This document shows, one piece after another, positions 22,488 to 30,691 of a DNA stretch of 41,741 bases. How positions within the stretch are numbered: position 1 is the first letter of the stretch; the number at the start of each line of letters is the position of its first letter. The notes under the pieces were generated by a model. That model made no database searches. It was given only the letters and a program-made list of their open reading frames with translations, and was not told the DNA's origin. The stretch is from an uncultured Olsenella sp. (GTDB taxonomy: Bacteria > Actinomycetota > Coriobacteriia > Coriobacteriales > Atopobiaceae), in contig CASEVE010000016.1 of the NCBI GenBank assembly GCA_949291295.1, forward strand, positions 1 to 41,741. The letters are read 5' to 3'. Made by a program: the position numbers and the translations under genes.

Positions 22488-22524
22488 AACGGCTTGGAAT
22501 CGCCTGGCTCTGCCTGAGCCTTAG

Positions 22525-24516
22525 CTACCTCACCGCATACCAGGCAACGTCCTCGTCAATCCAGCCTATCTTCACAAGCGCGTCGCGCTCGGCCTCGCTG
22601 ACGGTGTAGTTGTGCGTGCCCGAGGTGGCATAGGGGCTGTACTGACGCAGCACGGGCTCGCTCGCCACGGAGTCTGCGGGTGCGGAGCGCCAGCAGATGC
22701 CCTCCTTCTTCCAGCCTAGCTTGGCCAAGGCGTCGTACTCACCCTCGCTCATCGTGTAGTGGTGGTCGCCGCCCTCCGCGTAGGGGTTGTAGAGGCGGTA
22801 GACCGAGGCTCCCTCCTCGGGCGCATACCAGCCCACGCCCTCATCGGTCCAGCCGACGTCGACAAGGACGGCACGCTCGTCGGGGTTGCCGGTGTAGAAG
22901 TGCTCGCCGCTCCAGCGGTTGTAGAGGCGATACATCGGCTTCGTCCCAATCGGCAGCCTGGGGATCGTCTCGCCCTCAGCGATCGTCTCCCCGCAGACGG
23001 AGCAGACCGTGTCACCGGTATAGCCCTCAGCGCTGGTGGTGGGGTCTTTTGCCCCTACGAGCTCGGGGTTGTGCGGAAGCTTGGCAAGCGCCTCGCCCTT
23101 CTCGACGGTCTCGTCACAGACGGTGCAGACCTTGTCGCCACCGTAGCCCTCCTCGGAGCAGGTGGGCTCCTTCGCCCCCACAGTCTTGGTCGTGTGGCCG
23201 AGAGCGGGAACGTCCTCGAGCTCGGTGGTCGTGGCGAAGGGCTTGCCCTCGAAGGTGAGCTCGGCCTCGTAGACGGTGGTGCCCTTCTCGGTGCACGTAG
23301 GGGCCTTGCCAGGCTCAGAGCTCACCTCGGCATACATGACCTTGAGGTGGGTGGCGTCGTGCTCGCAGGGAAACGCCGCCGCGCAGACGCGTCCGCCCTC
23401 GTACCACTGCCACGAGGGCTCGCCCCAGCTGTGGTTGGTGAGGTCGAGCTCGCCATACTACTCGCCGCAGTACTGGCAGACGGCACGGCTGGTGCAGGTG
23501 GCCGGATCCCCGGAGTGTGCGTGACGAAGGATGCGCACGTAAGCGGCGCCGGAGAGCCCGCTATAGGTATTGATCGTGACGGGGGCGTCAAACGGCGAGC
23601 GGAGGCTGCCGTCAGCGCTCTCGTAGTGGACGGCCTCCGCCTCGGAGGCGCCCAGCCACAGGTCGACCTTCTCGCCGTCGACGGGGGCAACAGAGACGCC
23701 CTTCTCGCCAAAGACGCCACCTACGGCCGTGACGACGGAGTCGCCGCTAACCGAGAGGGTGCCCTCGGAGCGCAGGCTGTTGGGTGCGGATTCCGTGGTC
23801 ACCTCCGCGTCCGAAACGCTCACGCTGCCGCGCGCCCAGACCGCAACGGACGTGCTGGCGGCATTGAGCGTGGCGTCCGTTACCGCAATGTCGCCGTCCG
23901 CGCGGACGCCGTAGCTGCCGTCGCTCGTGGCGTGGAGGGAGCCCTTCTCGGAGACGGTGATGTCCCGATCTGTCTTGACGGAGGTCCCCACAGAGTCGGC
24001 GGTGACGGAAGCGCCCTCGCCAACCTCGAGCGAAATGCCCTCGAGCACGATGCCCGAGCGCGCGGCGGAGGAGGCCTCGAGCGTCACGCCGTCGATGGCG
24101 AGCGTGGCGGGGGCGGTGGTGTCATCCACCTGGAGAGCCTCCCAGCCCGACTCTATGACGAGGGATGGGCCCTCTGCTCCCGTAATGTTGACGGCATCGG
24201 ACTCAACACCGTTGCCGTAGATGCCTCGTTGGGCGGAGGTAATCCGGCTGGAGCCCACGAGCTCGATGGTCAACGGGCCCGTGAACTGGATTCCGTTGCC
24301 ATTGCCGGCCTCAATCGTGGCATCCTCAAGCGTGAGGGTATTCGAGGAGGCGTCGTATCGCGCCTCGCCCTCCCCGCCCGCAACGGGGCCCGAGACGCTA
24401 AGCATGTCGTGTCCAAGTATCCGCGGCTCAGACACGCTCTCGGCTGATGCCACCGCGGGCATTGTCAGCGCTAGTGCAAAAGCGGACGCGACCAGTGCGA
24501 CAGATCTTCTTTTCAT
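22525..24516 (-). pseudogene. Secreted carbohydrate-binding/DUF5648 surface protein broken by an in-frame TAG
   Basis: One continuous frame of about 663 codons interrupted by a single TAG at 23458-23460. The part before it starts at ATG 24516 (MKRRSVALVASAFALALTMP, a signal peptide; GAGGAG upstream). It holds a large beta-solenoid-like carbohydrate-binding region (GHDMLSVSGPVAGGEGEARYD, then many SVSD/ITV repeats). Just before the stop is CQYCGE, and directly after it the same frame continues YGELDLTNHSWGEP. The second part has two Cys-x2-Cys repeats (VCTVCDETVEKGEAL, VCSVCGETIAEGET) and then three DUF5648-type repeats (MYRLYNRWSGEHFYTGNPDE and relatives). The frame is otherwise intact, so the stop is recent, a sequencing error, or read through. 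It is probably an adhesin or glycan-binding surface protein. Confidence 0.8.
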
Positions 24517-24700
24517 ACGCCCCACTCTCCTCTTCTCGGCATGCCAAGACGGCATGAACGGACGGTCCCCTCAATTCTCGCTTGAGCGAGGGGAGCTGCC
24601 ATCACCCGCTGGAGCGGAGAAATGGGTATTCTTGCAAGTTTGCAAAATCGTGGGATTGCGGGATTGCGGCGCTGGCCCGCTGCCTCGCGGCCCCGCGGCC

Positions 24701-25899
24701 CTATGCAAGCATGAAGCGCTTGAGGTCCTGGCGGCGCGTGATTCCCAGCTTTTGCAGAGACGACGAGATGTAGCTCTTCACCGAGTTGAGCGAGATGCCC
24801 ATGAGCTCGGCGATCTCCTGATTGGTCCACCCGCGCGCGGCGAGCATGGAGGCGGCAAACTCCGTGGTGGTGAGGTTATCCGCAACGTCGTGCCCCGTGT
24901 CCGGGTTGTGCACGCGCCGCCACCCCGCGGAGAAGCGATACGTAATGTCGATGACGCGCTTGAAGTCCTCGGGCCACGCGGGCTTGATCACTGCCTCGAG
25001 CATGCCGCCGAGAAGACCGTGGTGCTCGCCAAAGGCCTCGATGAGGTCATCCGGTCGGGCGATGTCCCAGGCAGTCAGGAGATGCTCGCGCGCCTCGTCC
25101 TGACGACGCAGCGCCATAAGGTCCATCACGGCAACGAGGTGCAGGTAGATGGCCGGAATGGGATACACCTCATCCTGCATGGCAAAGACTCCGAGCACAA
25201 GGCCGAGGCTCTTCTCGTACTCTTCCTGCAGGTAGAGCTGGTGCGCCTGGACGTAGCACGCAAAGCTGCGCAGCCCTGGGGGAAGCAGGGGAAGGACCTC
25301 ACGGGCCTCGGGCATGCCCTCGGGAATGGGCAGGTGGAGCAGGACGGATGACGCCTGGTCGATAAAGGCGGCGAGCGCCCTGAGCTCGGGCGAGCTCTGG
25401 GCGTGCGGGCTTGTCACGGAGCTTCGAGCGCGGTCGAGCGCGGAGCGGGCACGAGAGATTGAGCCCAGAGTGAGGTTGGCGTAGGCACAGATGAGGCAGG
25501 CCGAGAGGCGAATCTCGGGGCTGCTGCTCTCCAGGCTGCCCGCGGCGAGCTCCACGGCCTTCTCGGCATCTCCGCTGAAGTAGGCATATTCCGCGCGAGC
25601 GATGGTCTTTCTTGGACCATCCTCGAGAGACTCCACAAACTCGAGGCAGTGGCCCGGCGCGAAGGGGTGTTCATGAGCGGCATGAGGTCGTGGCAACCGC
25701 TCGCCCTGCGGGGACGAGCCGCGGGGTCGGGGGACTCGGCGCGACGCGGGTCGGAGGGCTTGCGGGCGCTCGCGGGGATGCGCCACGAGCCGCCGAACTT
25801 CTCGGCGCCGTCGATGCGACCCTGAGCGCAGAGCTTCTGGACCAGACGCTCGGATATGCCCCAGCGTCGAGCCGCCTCACGCACTGCTATGTATTCCAC
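24701..25899 (-). pseudogene. LuxR-type regulator with N-terminal MerR/excisionase-like HTH, frameshifted
   Basis: The N-terminal 80 residues (VEYIAVREAARRWGISERLV, then GRIDGAEKFGGSWRIPASA) are read from GTG 25899 in one frame. After LMPLMNTP the protein continues only in another frame as FAPGHCLEFVESLEDGPRK, with a helical, TPR-like middle. It ends in a LuxR HTH (TTEFAASMLAARGWTNQEIA, then ISLNSVKSYISSSLQKLGI). The switch lies at a run of four G on the plus strand (25664-25667), where five would restore one frame. Intact relatives in such genomes combine these same domains. It is read as one gene with a 1-base deletion: real, erroneous, or phase-variable. Confidence 0.78.
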
Positions 25900-25988
25900 G
25901 GCGCCACCTAGCTGCGAATCATTTGAATGTGCTCCGACTCAAGCCGGTAGCGGCAATTATAGGCGCTTGTGGGAGCGGGGGTGCTTTG

Positions 25989-26006
25989 TGTTCGGCCAAA
26001 CGAACA
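25989..26006. promoter_or_regulatory. Inverted repeat upstream of the LuxR-type gene
   Basis: TGTTCG (25989-25994) and CGAACA (26001-26006) flank a 6-bp centre, about 90 bp upstream of the regulator start. A T-rich stretch lies beside it. It is a possible operator; there is no other evidence. Confidence 0.3.
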
Positions 26007-26063
26007 GTTTTTGTTAAGAAAAGTAAATCGGACGCCGCGGGTAGACGTGAGGCGCTTTTTTGA

Positions 26064-26690
26064 TCAGACGTCGAGCCAGCGCTCCCCCACCGGTTTGTCG
26101 TGGTCGTACACGTGATTGTCCCTCTCGCTAGTCGTGCGAAGCACGCGGCACGGGTTGCCCGCGGCCACCACACCGGCAGGCACATCGCGTGTGACCACGC
26201 TGCCCGCACCAACTACCGAGCCCGTGCCCACCGTGACACCCGGCAGCACCACGCACCCGGCGCCGAGCCACGCGCCCGCACAGATGCGAACAGGCTTGTT
26301 GTACTGCAGGCCCTTGAGTCGCAGGCGCGGCGAGATGGGGTGGGCGGCCGTGCAGATGATGACGTTGGGGCCGATCATCACGTTGTCTTCTATGAAGATG
26401 TCGGCATCGTCCACGAGCGTGAGGCCCATGTTGGCGTAGACGTTGCTGCCCAGGTGCAGGTTTGCGCCGCCCCAGTTGGCGTTGAGCGGGGGCTCGATGC
26501 AGCAACCCTCGCCCATCTCGGCAACGAGCTCACGTAGCAGATCCTCGCGCTGCTGGACGCGGCTGGGGAGCAGCTGGTTATAGGCGTGCAGAAGGTCGCG
26601 ACGGCGCAGCTGCTCCGCCGTGAGCGTCGGGTCATTGGGGTCGTAGAGGCGCCCGTCCGCCAGGCATTGCCAGACGTCCGTGGGGTTCAT
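26064..26690 (-). CDS. Sugar O-acetyltransferase (maltose/galactoside acetyltransferase type)
   Basis: A 208-residue left-handed beta-helix acetyltransferase. It opens with DVWQCLADGRLYDPNDPTLT (the Mac domain) and has hexapeptide repeats including NVYANMGLTLVDDADIFIEDNVMIGPNV. The catalytic His is in CTAAHPISP (about residue 122) and the C-terminal GVTVGTGSVVGAGSVVTRDV repeats complete the helix. It acetylates a sugar hydroxyl from acetyl-CoA, typically glucose, maltose or galactosides. The ATG at 26690 has GGAGC upstream; no sugar-use genes are adjacent. Confidence 0.92.
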   Translation of the reverse strand: MNPTDVWQCLADGRLYDPNDPTLTAEQLRRRDLLHAYNQLLPSRVQQREDLLRELVAEMGEGCCIEPPLNANWGGANLHLGSNVYANMGLTLVDDADIFIEDNVMIGPNVIICTAAHPISPRLRLKGLQYNKPVRICAGAWLGAGCVVLPGVTVGTGSVVGAGSVVTRDVPAGVVAAGNPCRVLRTTSERDNHVYDHDKPVGERWLDV

Positions 26691-26839
26691 CGGGGCTCCG
26701 TTCTTCTCGGCTGTCTTATTCCGGCCCGCGCGGGCCCTGGGCAAACGGCACGGATGGCGGAAGTAAAATAACGTATAGTTTGTTTTTTACTGCTCTATAC
26801 AGCCACTTCCATCAGTGACGTTTTGGGTTTGCGGGCGAG

Positions 26840-26872
26840 AAAAGCGGGGCCACGACCGCGTCGTGACCCCGC
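26840..26872 (-). terminator. Intrinsic terminator of guaA
   Basis: GCGGGG-C-CACGAC (26844-26856) pairs with GTCGTG-A-CCCCGC (26860-26872) around a 3-nt loop. On the minus strand the stem is followed by TTTTCTC. It lies 27 bp after the guaA stop. Confidence 0.82.
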
Positions 26873-26898
26873 TCGCAAGCACCAGGGGATACGGGCCG

Positions 26899-27885
26899 CT
26901 ACTCCCACTCGATGGTTCCGACGGGCTTGGGCGTGAGATCGTACGTCACGCGGCAGATGCCCGGGACCTCGGCGAGGATGCGGTCGGTGATCTTCTTGAG
27001 CAGCGCCCAATCCAGCTCGGGCACCGTGGCGGTCATGGCGTCGACGGTGTTGACGGCGCGGATGATGGCCGGCCAGTCGTAGGCGCGCTTGCCGTCGCGC
27101 ACGCCGGTCGCACGCATGTCGGGCACCACGACGAAGTACTGCCACACCTTGCCGGCCAGGCCCGCCGCAGCGAACTCCTCGCGCAGGATGGCGTCGGCCT
27201 CACGCAGCGCCTCTAGGCGGTCGCGGGTGATGGCACCGAGGCAGCGCACGCCCAGGCCCGGGCCCGGAAACGGCTGGCGCTCGACCATGCCCTCGGGGAG
27301 CCCCAGGGCGCGACCAACCACGCGGACCTCATCCTTGAAGAGCAGGCGAACGGGCTCCACGAGCTCAAACTGCAGGTCGTCGGGCAGGCCGCCCACGTTG
27401 TGGTGCGCCTTCACGCCGTCGGACTCCACGATGTCGGGGTAGATGGTGCCCTGAGCCAGGAAGTCCACGTCGTCGGCAACTTTGCGGGCCTCCTCCTCAA
27501 AGACGCGGATGAACTCGGCGCCGATGATCTTGCGCTTGCGCTCGGGCTCGGCCACGCCTGCCAAGAGGTCGAGGAAGCGGTCCGCGGCGTCCACGTAGAC
27601 GAGGTTGGCGTCCATCTGGTTCTGGAAGACGTCAACAACCTGCTCGGACTCTCCCTTGCGCATGAGGCCGTGGTTCACGTGCACGCAGATGAGCTGCTTG
27701 CCGATGGCCTTGATCAGAAGCGCGGCAACAACGGAGGAGTCCACGCCGCCGGAGAGGGCGAGCAGGACCTTCTTGTCGCCAACCTGCTGGCGAACGAGCT
27801 CGACCTGCTCGTCGATGAATGCCTGCGCAAGCTCGGAGGTGGTGATGCGCTCCATGTTGTCCGGGCGCTTGTTCGGGAGGTCCAT
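26899..27885 (-). CDS. guaA: GMP synthase ATP-pyrophosphatase subunit (no glutaminase domain)
   Basis: A 328-residue protein covering only the ATP-PPase and dimerisation domains of GMP synthase, which converts XMP to GMP. The PP-loop is LLALSGGVDSSVV (about residue 38). The lid region reads DVDFLAQGTIYPDIVESDG, RQPFPGPGLGVRCLG follows, and the C-terminus is the invariant KPVGTIEWE. The start MDLPNKRPDNMERITT at 27885 has AAAGGAGC upstream, so the short form is genuine rather than a misread start. Ordinary bacterial GuaA is about 515 residues with an N-terminal class I glutaminase; that domain must be a separate protein elsewhere, or ammonia is used. Confidence 0.93.
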   Translation of the reverse strand: MDLPNKRPDNMERITTSELAQAFIDEQVELVRQQVGDKKVLLALSGGVDSSVVAALLIKAIGKQLICVHVNHGLMRKGESEQVVDVFQNQMDANLVYVDAADRFLDLLAGVAEPERKRKIIGAEFIRVFEEEARKVADDVDFLAQGTIYPDIVESDGVKAHHNVGGLPDDLQFELVEPVRLLFKDEVRVVGRALGLPEGMVERQPFPGPGLGVRCLGAITRDRLEALREADAILREEFAAAGLAGKVWQYFVVVPDMRATGVRDGKRAYDWPAIIRAVNTVDAMTATVPELDWALLKKITDRILAEVPGICRVTYDLTPKPVGTIEWE

Positions 27886-27987
27886 GCCAGCTCCTTTGAT
27901 CGGGGATCGATACTCAGATTCTAGCGGAGACGCGCGGGAATCACCCAAAAAAGGCCTCGCGAGGACCGCGTGAAGCAAGAAAAACCA

Positions 27988-28108
27988 GTTGTAGGTCTTT
28001 TTTCGTGGAAAGTCAAAGTATCGGCTCTTTGCGGCAAACAAAAGCGCAGGTCACAAAATGTCACTTGTTAGGTAGTACTTGGCCTTCCGAGCCAAAACGA
28101 CCTACAAC
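27988..28108. repeat. 121-bp AT-richer element with terminal inverted repeats (element C)
   Basis: GTTGTAGGTC (27988-27997) is perfectly inverted at 28099-28108, and the pairing continues as TTTT/AAAA after one mismatch. A related TTGTTAGGTAG lies inside, near 28064, and GTCAC-AAAAT-GTCAC is a short direct repeat. It fills the gap between rsmJ and guaA. Confidence 0.6.
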
Positions 28109-28130
28109 CAAAATCCGGCGCCCTGAGAGC

Positions 28131-28802
28131 TCAGCTTTGGGGCACAACGATGACGTCGTAGCGGACGGCCTTGCCAATTACCTGGTAGCTCGGCTTGGCG
28201 CCCGCGAGCAGAGGCCCCTTGGGAGGTCGCTTGACGACAATTTTGCGCGGACGCGCCGCACGCGCCGCATCAAGAAGCGCAAACTCGTCATCACACGGCC
28301 GCTCCAAGCGATGTAGCAGCTGAAACTTCTTTTTCACCTCGGCACTCTTAGTGCGCTCCGGAAACATCGGGTCAAGAAGCACCACGTCAGGGGGCACGTC
28401 CATGGCGTGCATTGCCGCAATGCTGTCCTCCTCAAAGAGCTCCATGCGCGAGACCGCATCCGCGAGCCCGGGCAAGTCGGCAGCCCGCCCAAGCGCATCA
28501 CACAGAAGCGCCGCGATTACAGGATCTCTCTCATAGAGCCTCACCGAGAAGCCCGCTGCCGCCAGCAGCAGCGAATCCTCCCCTAGCCCGGCCGTGGCGT
28601 CAATCGCCACCGGCGCCGCTACCCCTCGCACGCGCGCCGCGCGCACGAGAAGCTCGCGCGCGAGGCGATCGGGCCGAAGCCGCGGCAGCATCCGGGTGAA
28701 ATCGGCGCGCAGCGCCATGCCATCGCCCACGAGGGCAAGCCCGCCGTCATCTGCACATAGCTCAAGGCCAACGGAGGCGGCAAGCTCAGAAGCTTCTGTC
28801 AA
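28131..28802 (-). CDS. rsmJ: 16S rRNA m2G1516 methyltransferase RsmJ-like
   Basis: A 223-residue class I SAM-dependent methyltransferase. The SAM loop reads AIDATAGLGEDSLLLAAAGF (about residues 66-86), followed by ERDPVIAALLCDAL. The catalytic region is LLDPMFPERTKSAEVKKKFQ (about 140-160) and the C-terminal KRPPKGPLLAGAKPSY matches RsmJ (YhiQ). It starts with TTG at 28802 with GAGGAG 6 nt upstream. RsmJ is mostly known from proteobacteria; close homologues occur in Gram-positives, so the exact target is less certain. Confidence 0.85.
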   Translation of the reverse strand: MTEASELAASVGLELCADDGGLALVGDGMALRADFTRMLPRLRPDRLARELLVRAARVRGVAAPVAIDATAGLGEDSLLLAAAGFSVRLYERDPVIAALLCDALGRAADLPGLADAVSRMELFEEDSIAAMHAMDVPPDVVLLDPMFPERTKSAEVKKKFQLLHRLERPCDDEFALLDAARAARPRKIVVKRPPKGPLLAGAKPSYQVIGKAVRYDVIVVPQS

Positions 28803-28882
28803 CTTAGCTCCTCACGAACGTCCATAACGCTCTCTTGCACTAGCATGACACGCGACCCACGCGGAGTCGAGCAGGAGGACGC

Positions 28883-29551
28883 ATGGAACAGGTTTCGACA
28901 CCGATAAAACCCAAGGTGCCCGTACGACTGGGACTTACCGTCATATGTGCGGGCGGTTTCATGGACGCATATTCCTACCTGCTGCACGACCACGTCTTTG
29001 CCACGGGGCAGACGGGCAACATCGTCCTTCTCTGCATGAACCTAGCCGAGGGCGCATGGCTGAGTGTGCCGCACTACCTCGCGTCGATCGCGGCGTTTGT
29101 GGCCGGCGTCATGCTCTCGAGACACGTTCTCGTGCAGGTCCACAATAGGGCCATCCACCGCACGCAGCGCTGGGTTGCCATCTTTGAGGCAGCCGCGTTT
29201 GCCGCGATAGCCCTGCTGCCGGCATGGGCACCCGACCTCCTTGTGAACAGCGCCATCTCTTTCTGCGCCGCCGTGTCCTATGAGAACTTTCGCCAGTTTG
29301 GCACTAAGTCGGCCTACGCGAGCGTCTTCTGCACCGGCAACCTGCGCTCCTTTGGAGAGACCCTCTATGACGGCCTCTTCGAGAAGAACCGTCACGAGCT
29401 CCACCGCTCCCAGCGCTACGCGGCCTTGGTCCTCTCCTTCTGCGCTGGTGCCGTCATCTGCAAGTTTCTCATCGATCTCGCGGGCCAGTACGCATGCCTG
29501 GCGATAAGTGCCCTCTTCCTGCTGTCTCTCCGGTTCATCTCGGAGGCCTGA
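28883..29551 (+). CDS. DUF1275 (YoaK) family membrane protein
   Basis: A 222-residue protein with about six membrane segments. The family core CAGGFMDAYSYLLHDHVFATGQTGNIVLL (residues about 20-50) is diagnostic, with a later repeat of the pattern in KSAYASVFCTGNLRS. The function is not established. The ATG at 28883 has AGGAGG upstream. It is divergent from rsmJ across an 80-bp gap. Confidence 0.92.
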   Translation: MEQVSTPIKPKVPVRLGLTVICAGGFMDAYSYLLHDHVFATGQTGNIVLLCMNLAEGAWLSVPHYLASIAAFVAGVMLSRHVLVQVHNRAIHRTQRWVAIFEAAAFAAIALLPAWAPDLLVNSAISFCAAVSYENFRQFGTKSAYASVFCTGNLRSFGETLYDGLFEKNRHELHRSQRYAALVLSFCAGAVICKFLIDLAGQYACLAISALFLLSLRFISEA

Positions 29552-29555
29552 CGTG

Positions 29556-29587
29556 GTGACAATCTACCCTGTCACCTTTGTCATCAT
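29556..29587. repeat. Solo arm of the TGACAGGGTA repeat family (copy 8)
   Basis: TGACAATCTACCCTGTCACC is followed by TTTGTCATCATC. It is a single arm between the convergent DUF1275 and nuclease genes, touching the nuclease stop. Confidence 0.82.
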
Positions 29588-30639
29588 CAGGGATTGCACC
29601 GCTTGCAGGGGTCGTATCCCTGGGCGATGGCCTCTTCACGCGTCCCCGTGAACTCGTACTTGTTCTTCTCGCTCATCTGGTCGACGGACGAGCACTCGGG
29701 ATAGTGAAACTTCTTGGTGTTGAGGTTGAGGATGTAGGTGGTTCCCGGAGAGGCCTCGGGCGGCACCACCTCCGGAGCCTTCTGGGTCTCCTCCGGCAGG
29801 GGCTCCACGCGACGACTCTCTCCCGTGGCGTAGTCGATCTGGATGCCGGGCTGAACGTTGTAGCAGAAGACGTTGAACTCCACGCCCGCACCGCCGTCCT
29901 CCACGGAGCGAGCCTCCAGATGGACGCCGCGCGCAACGAGCTCGTTGCCCACGAACATGGGCGTCGCACGGTAGAGCACGTGGTTTCCCGTGCGCTCCAC
30001 GTATTCCGCCACCTCGTTCTCAAGCGGCAGCATTCCCTCCGTGTTGAGGTAGCGCGTGCCGGTGATGAGGTTGCGCTCGTTAGCGTTTTCTCCCGTGAGT
30101 TGATACCCAATGAGGTGGCAGCGGTTATAGAGATACTTGCCGTCAACGAGGTCGTCATAGCGCACGGTATGCCAGCCGGAGGGCTTGATCATGCCAATGG
30201 AGCCGCGTTCCTCGGTGGGCATGGTCTCCGGGCCAACGACAGCCATGGCGACACCGCAGCGTCCGAGCGCGTCCAGGGGCGCGTAGGACTCCGCGGGGCC
30301 GGCGGCGTCCTCCTTTGTGAACGACGGAACGTCATCGGCGAGAACCACGTAGGGCTGGTCGGTATACGTGGGGACTCGGGAGACGTCGAAGGGCTCGGGC
30401 TCCGGCGCAGGCTCGGGCTCCGGCGCGGGGTCCGGTTCCGACTCGGGCGCAGGCTCGACCTCGGACGCGGATTCGGCCTCCGACTCCTTGGGGCCCTCCG
30501 AATCCTCGGACTCCGCCTCGACGCCCTGCTCGATTGCCGGTTCTTCTCGCTGTCCAGCAGGCTCCGACGCGCAGCCAACCGCAAGCGCCACCGCCAGGAG
30601 AAGCGCAGCAAGAAGTGCTCTCGCGCGAGAAGCCCGCAT
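29587..30639 (-). CDS. Secreted DNA/RNA non-specific endonuclease lipoprotein
   Basis: A 350-residue predicted lipoprotein (LAVALAVGC, Cys about 23). A linker of about 60 residues is rich in Glu, Pro and Ser. The nuclease domain has DDLVDGKYLYNRCHLIGYQL and GENANERNLITGTRYLN (about residues 165-205), the NUC/EndA-type active-site region with NRCH in place of DRGH. The C-terminal 45 residues (YILNLNTKKFHYPECSSVDQ, then GYDPCKRCNP) form a small Cys-containing module common behind such nucleases. It probably degrades external DNA or processes it for uptake. Confidence 0.9.
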   Translation of the reverse strand: MRASRARALLAALLLAVALAVGCASEPAGQREEPAIEQGVEAESEDSEGPKESEAESASEVEPAPESEPDPAPEPEPAPEPEPFDVSRVPTYTDQPYVVLADDVPSFTKEDAAGPAESYAPLDALGRCGVAMAVVGPETMPTEERGSIGMIKPSGWHTVRYDDLVDGKYLYNRCHLIGYQLTGENANERNLITGTRYLNTEGMLPLENEVAEYVERTGNHVLYRATPMFVGNELVARGVHLEARSVEDGGAGVEFNVFCYNVQPGIQIDYATGESRRVEPLPEETQKAPEVVPPEASPGTTYILNLNTKKFHYPECSSVDQMSEKNKYEFTGTREEAIAQGYDPCKRCNP

Positions 30640-30651
30640 TTCTTAGCCTTT

Positions 30652-30685
30652 CATGATGACAATTTACCCTGTCACCATTGTCATC
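30652..30685. repeat. Solo 34-nt arm of the TGACAGGGTA repeat family (copy 9)
   Basis: CATGATGACAATTTACCCTG, then TCACCATTGTCATC, matches the full arm of copies 1 and 7. It lies 12 bp before the nuclease start and 6 bp after the tex stop. Confidence 0.88.
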
Positions 30686-30691
30686 AAGCGG

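Noticed and set aside
23458..23460. Pyrrolysine or other programmed recoding of the TAG
   Set aside because: No recoding element or Pyl gene was seen. A plain nonsense mutation or a sequence error is simpler.
22759..24447. Long open frame on the plus strand opposite the surface protein
   Set aside because: It has no Shine-Dalgarno site and low-complexity content, and mirrors the codon bias of the recognisable protein on the minus strand.
26757..26810. GGAAGT...ACTTCC and TATAG...CTATA inverted repeats upstream of the acetyltransferase
   Set aside because: The arms are short with unequal spacing. They probably just reflect promoter AT-richness; too weak to call an operator.
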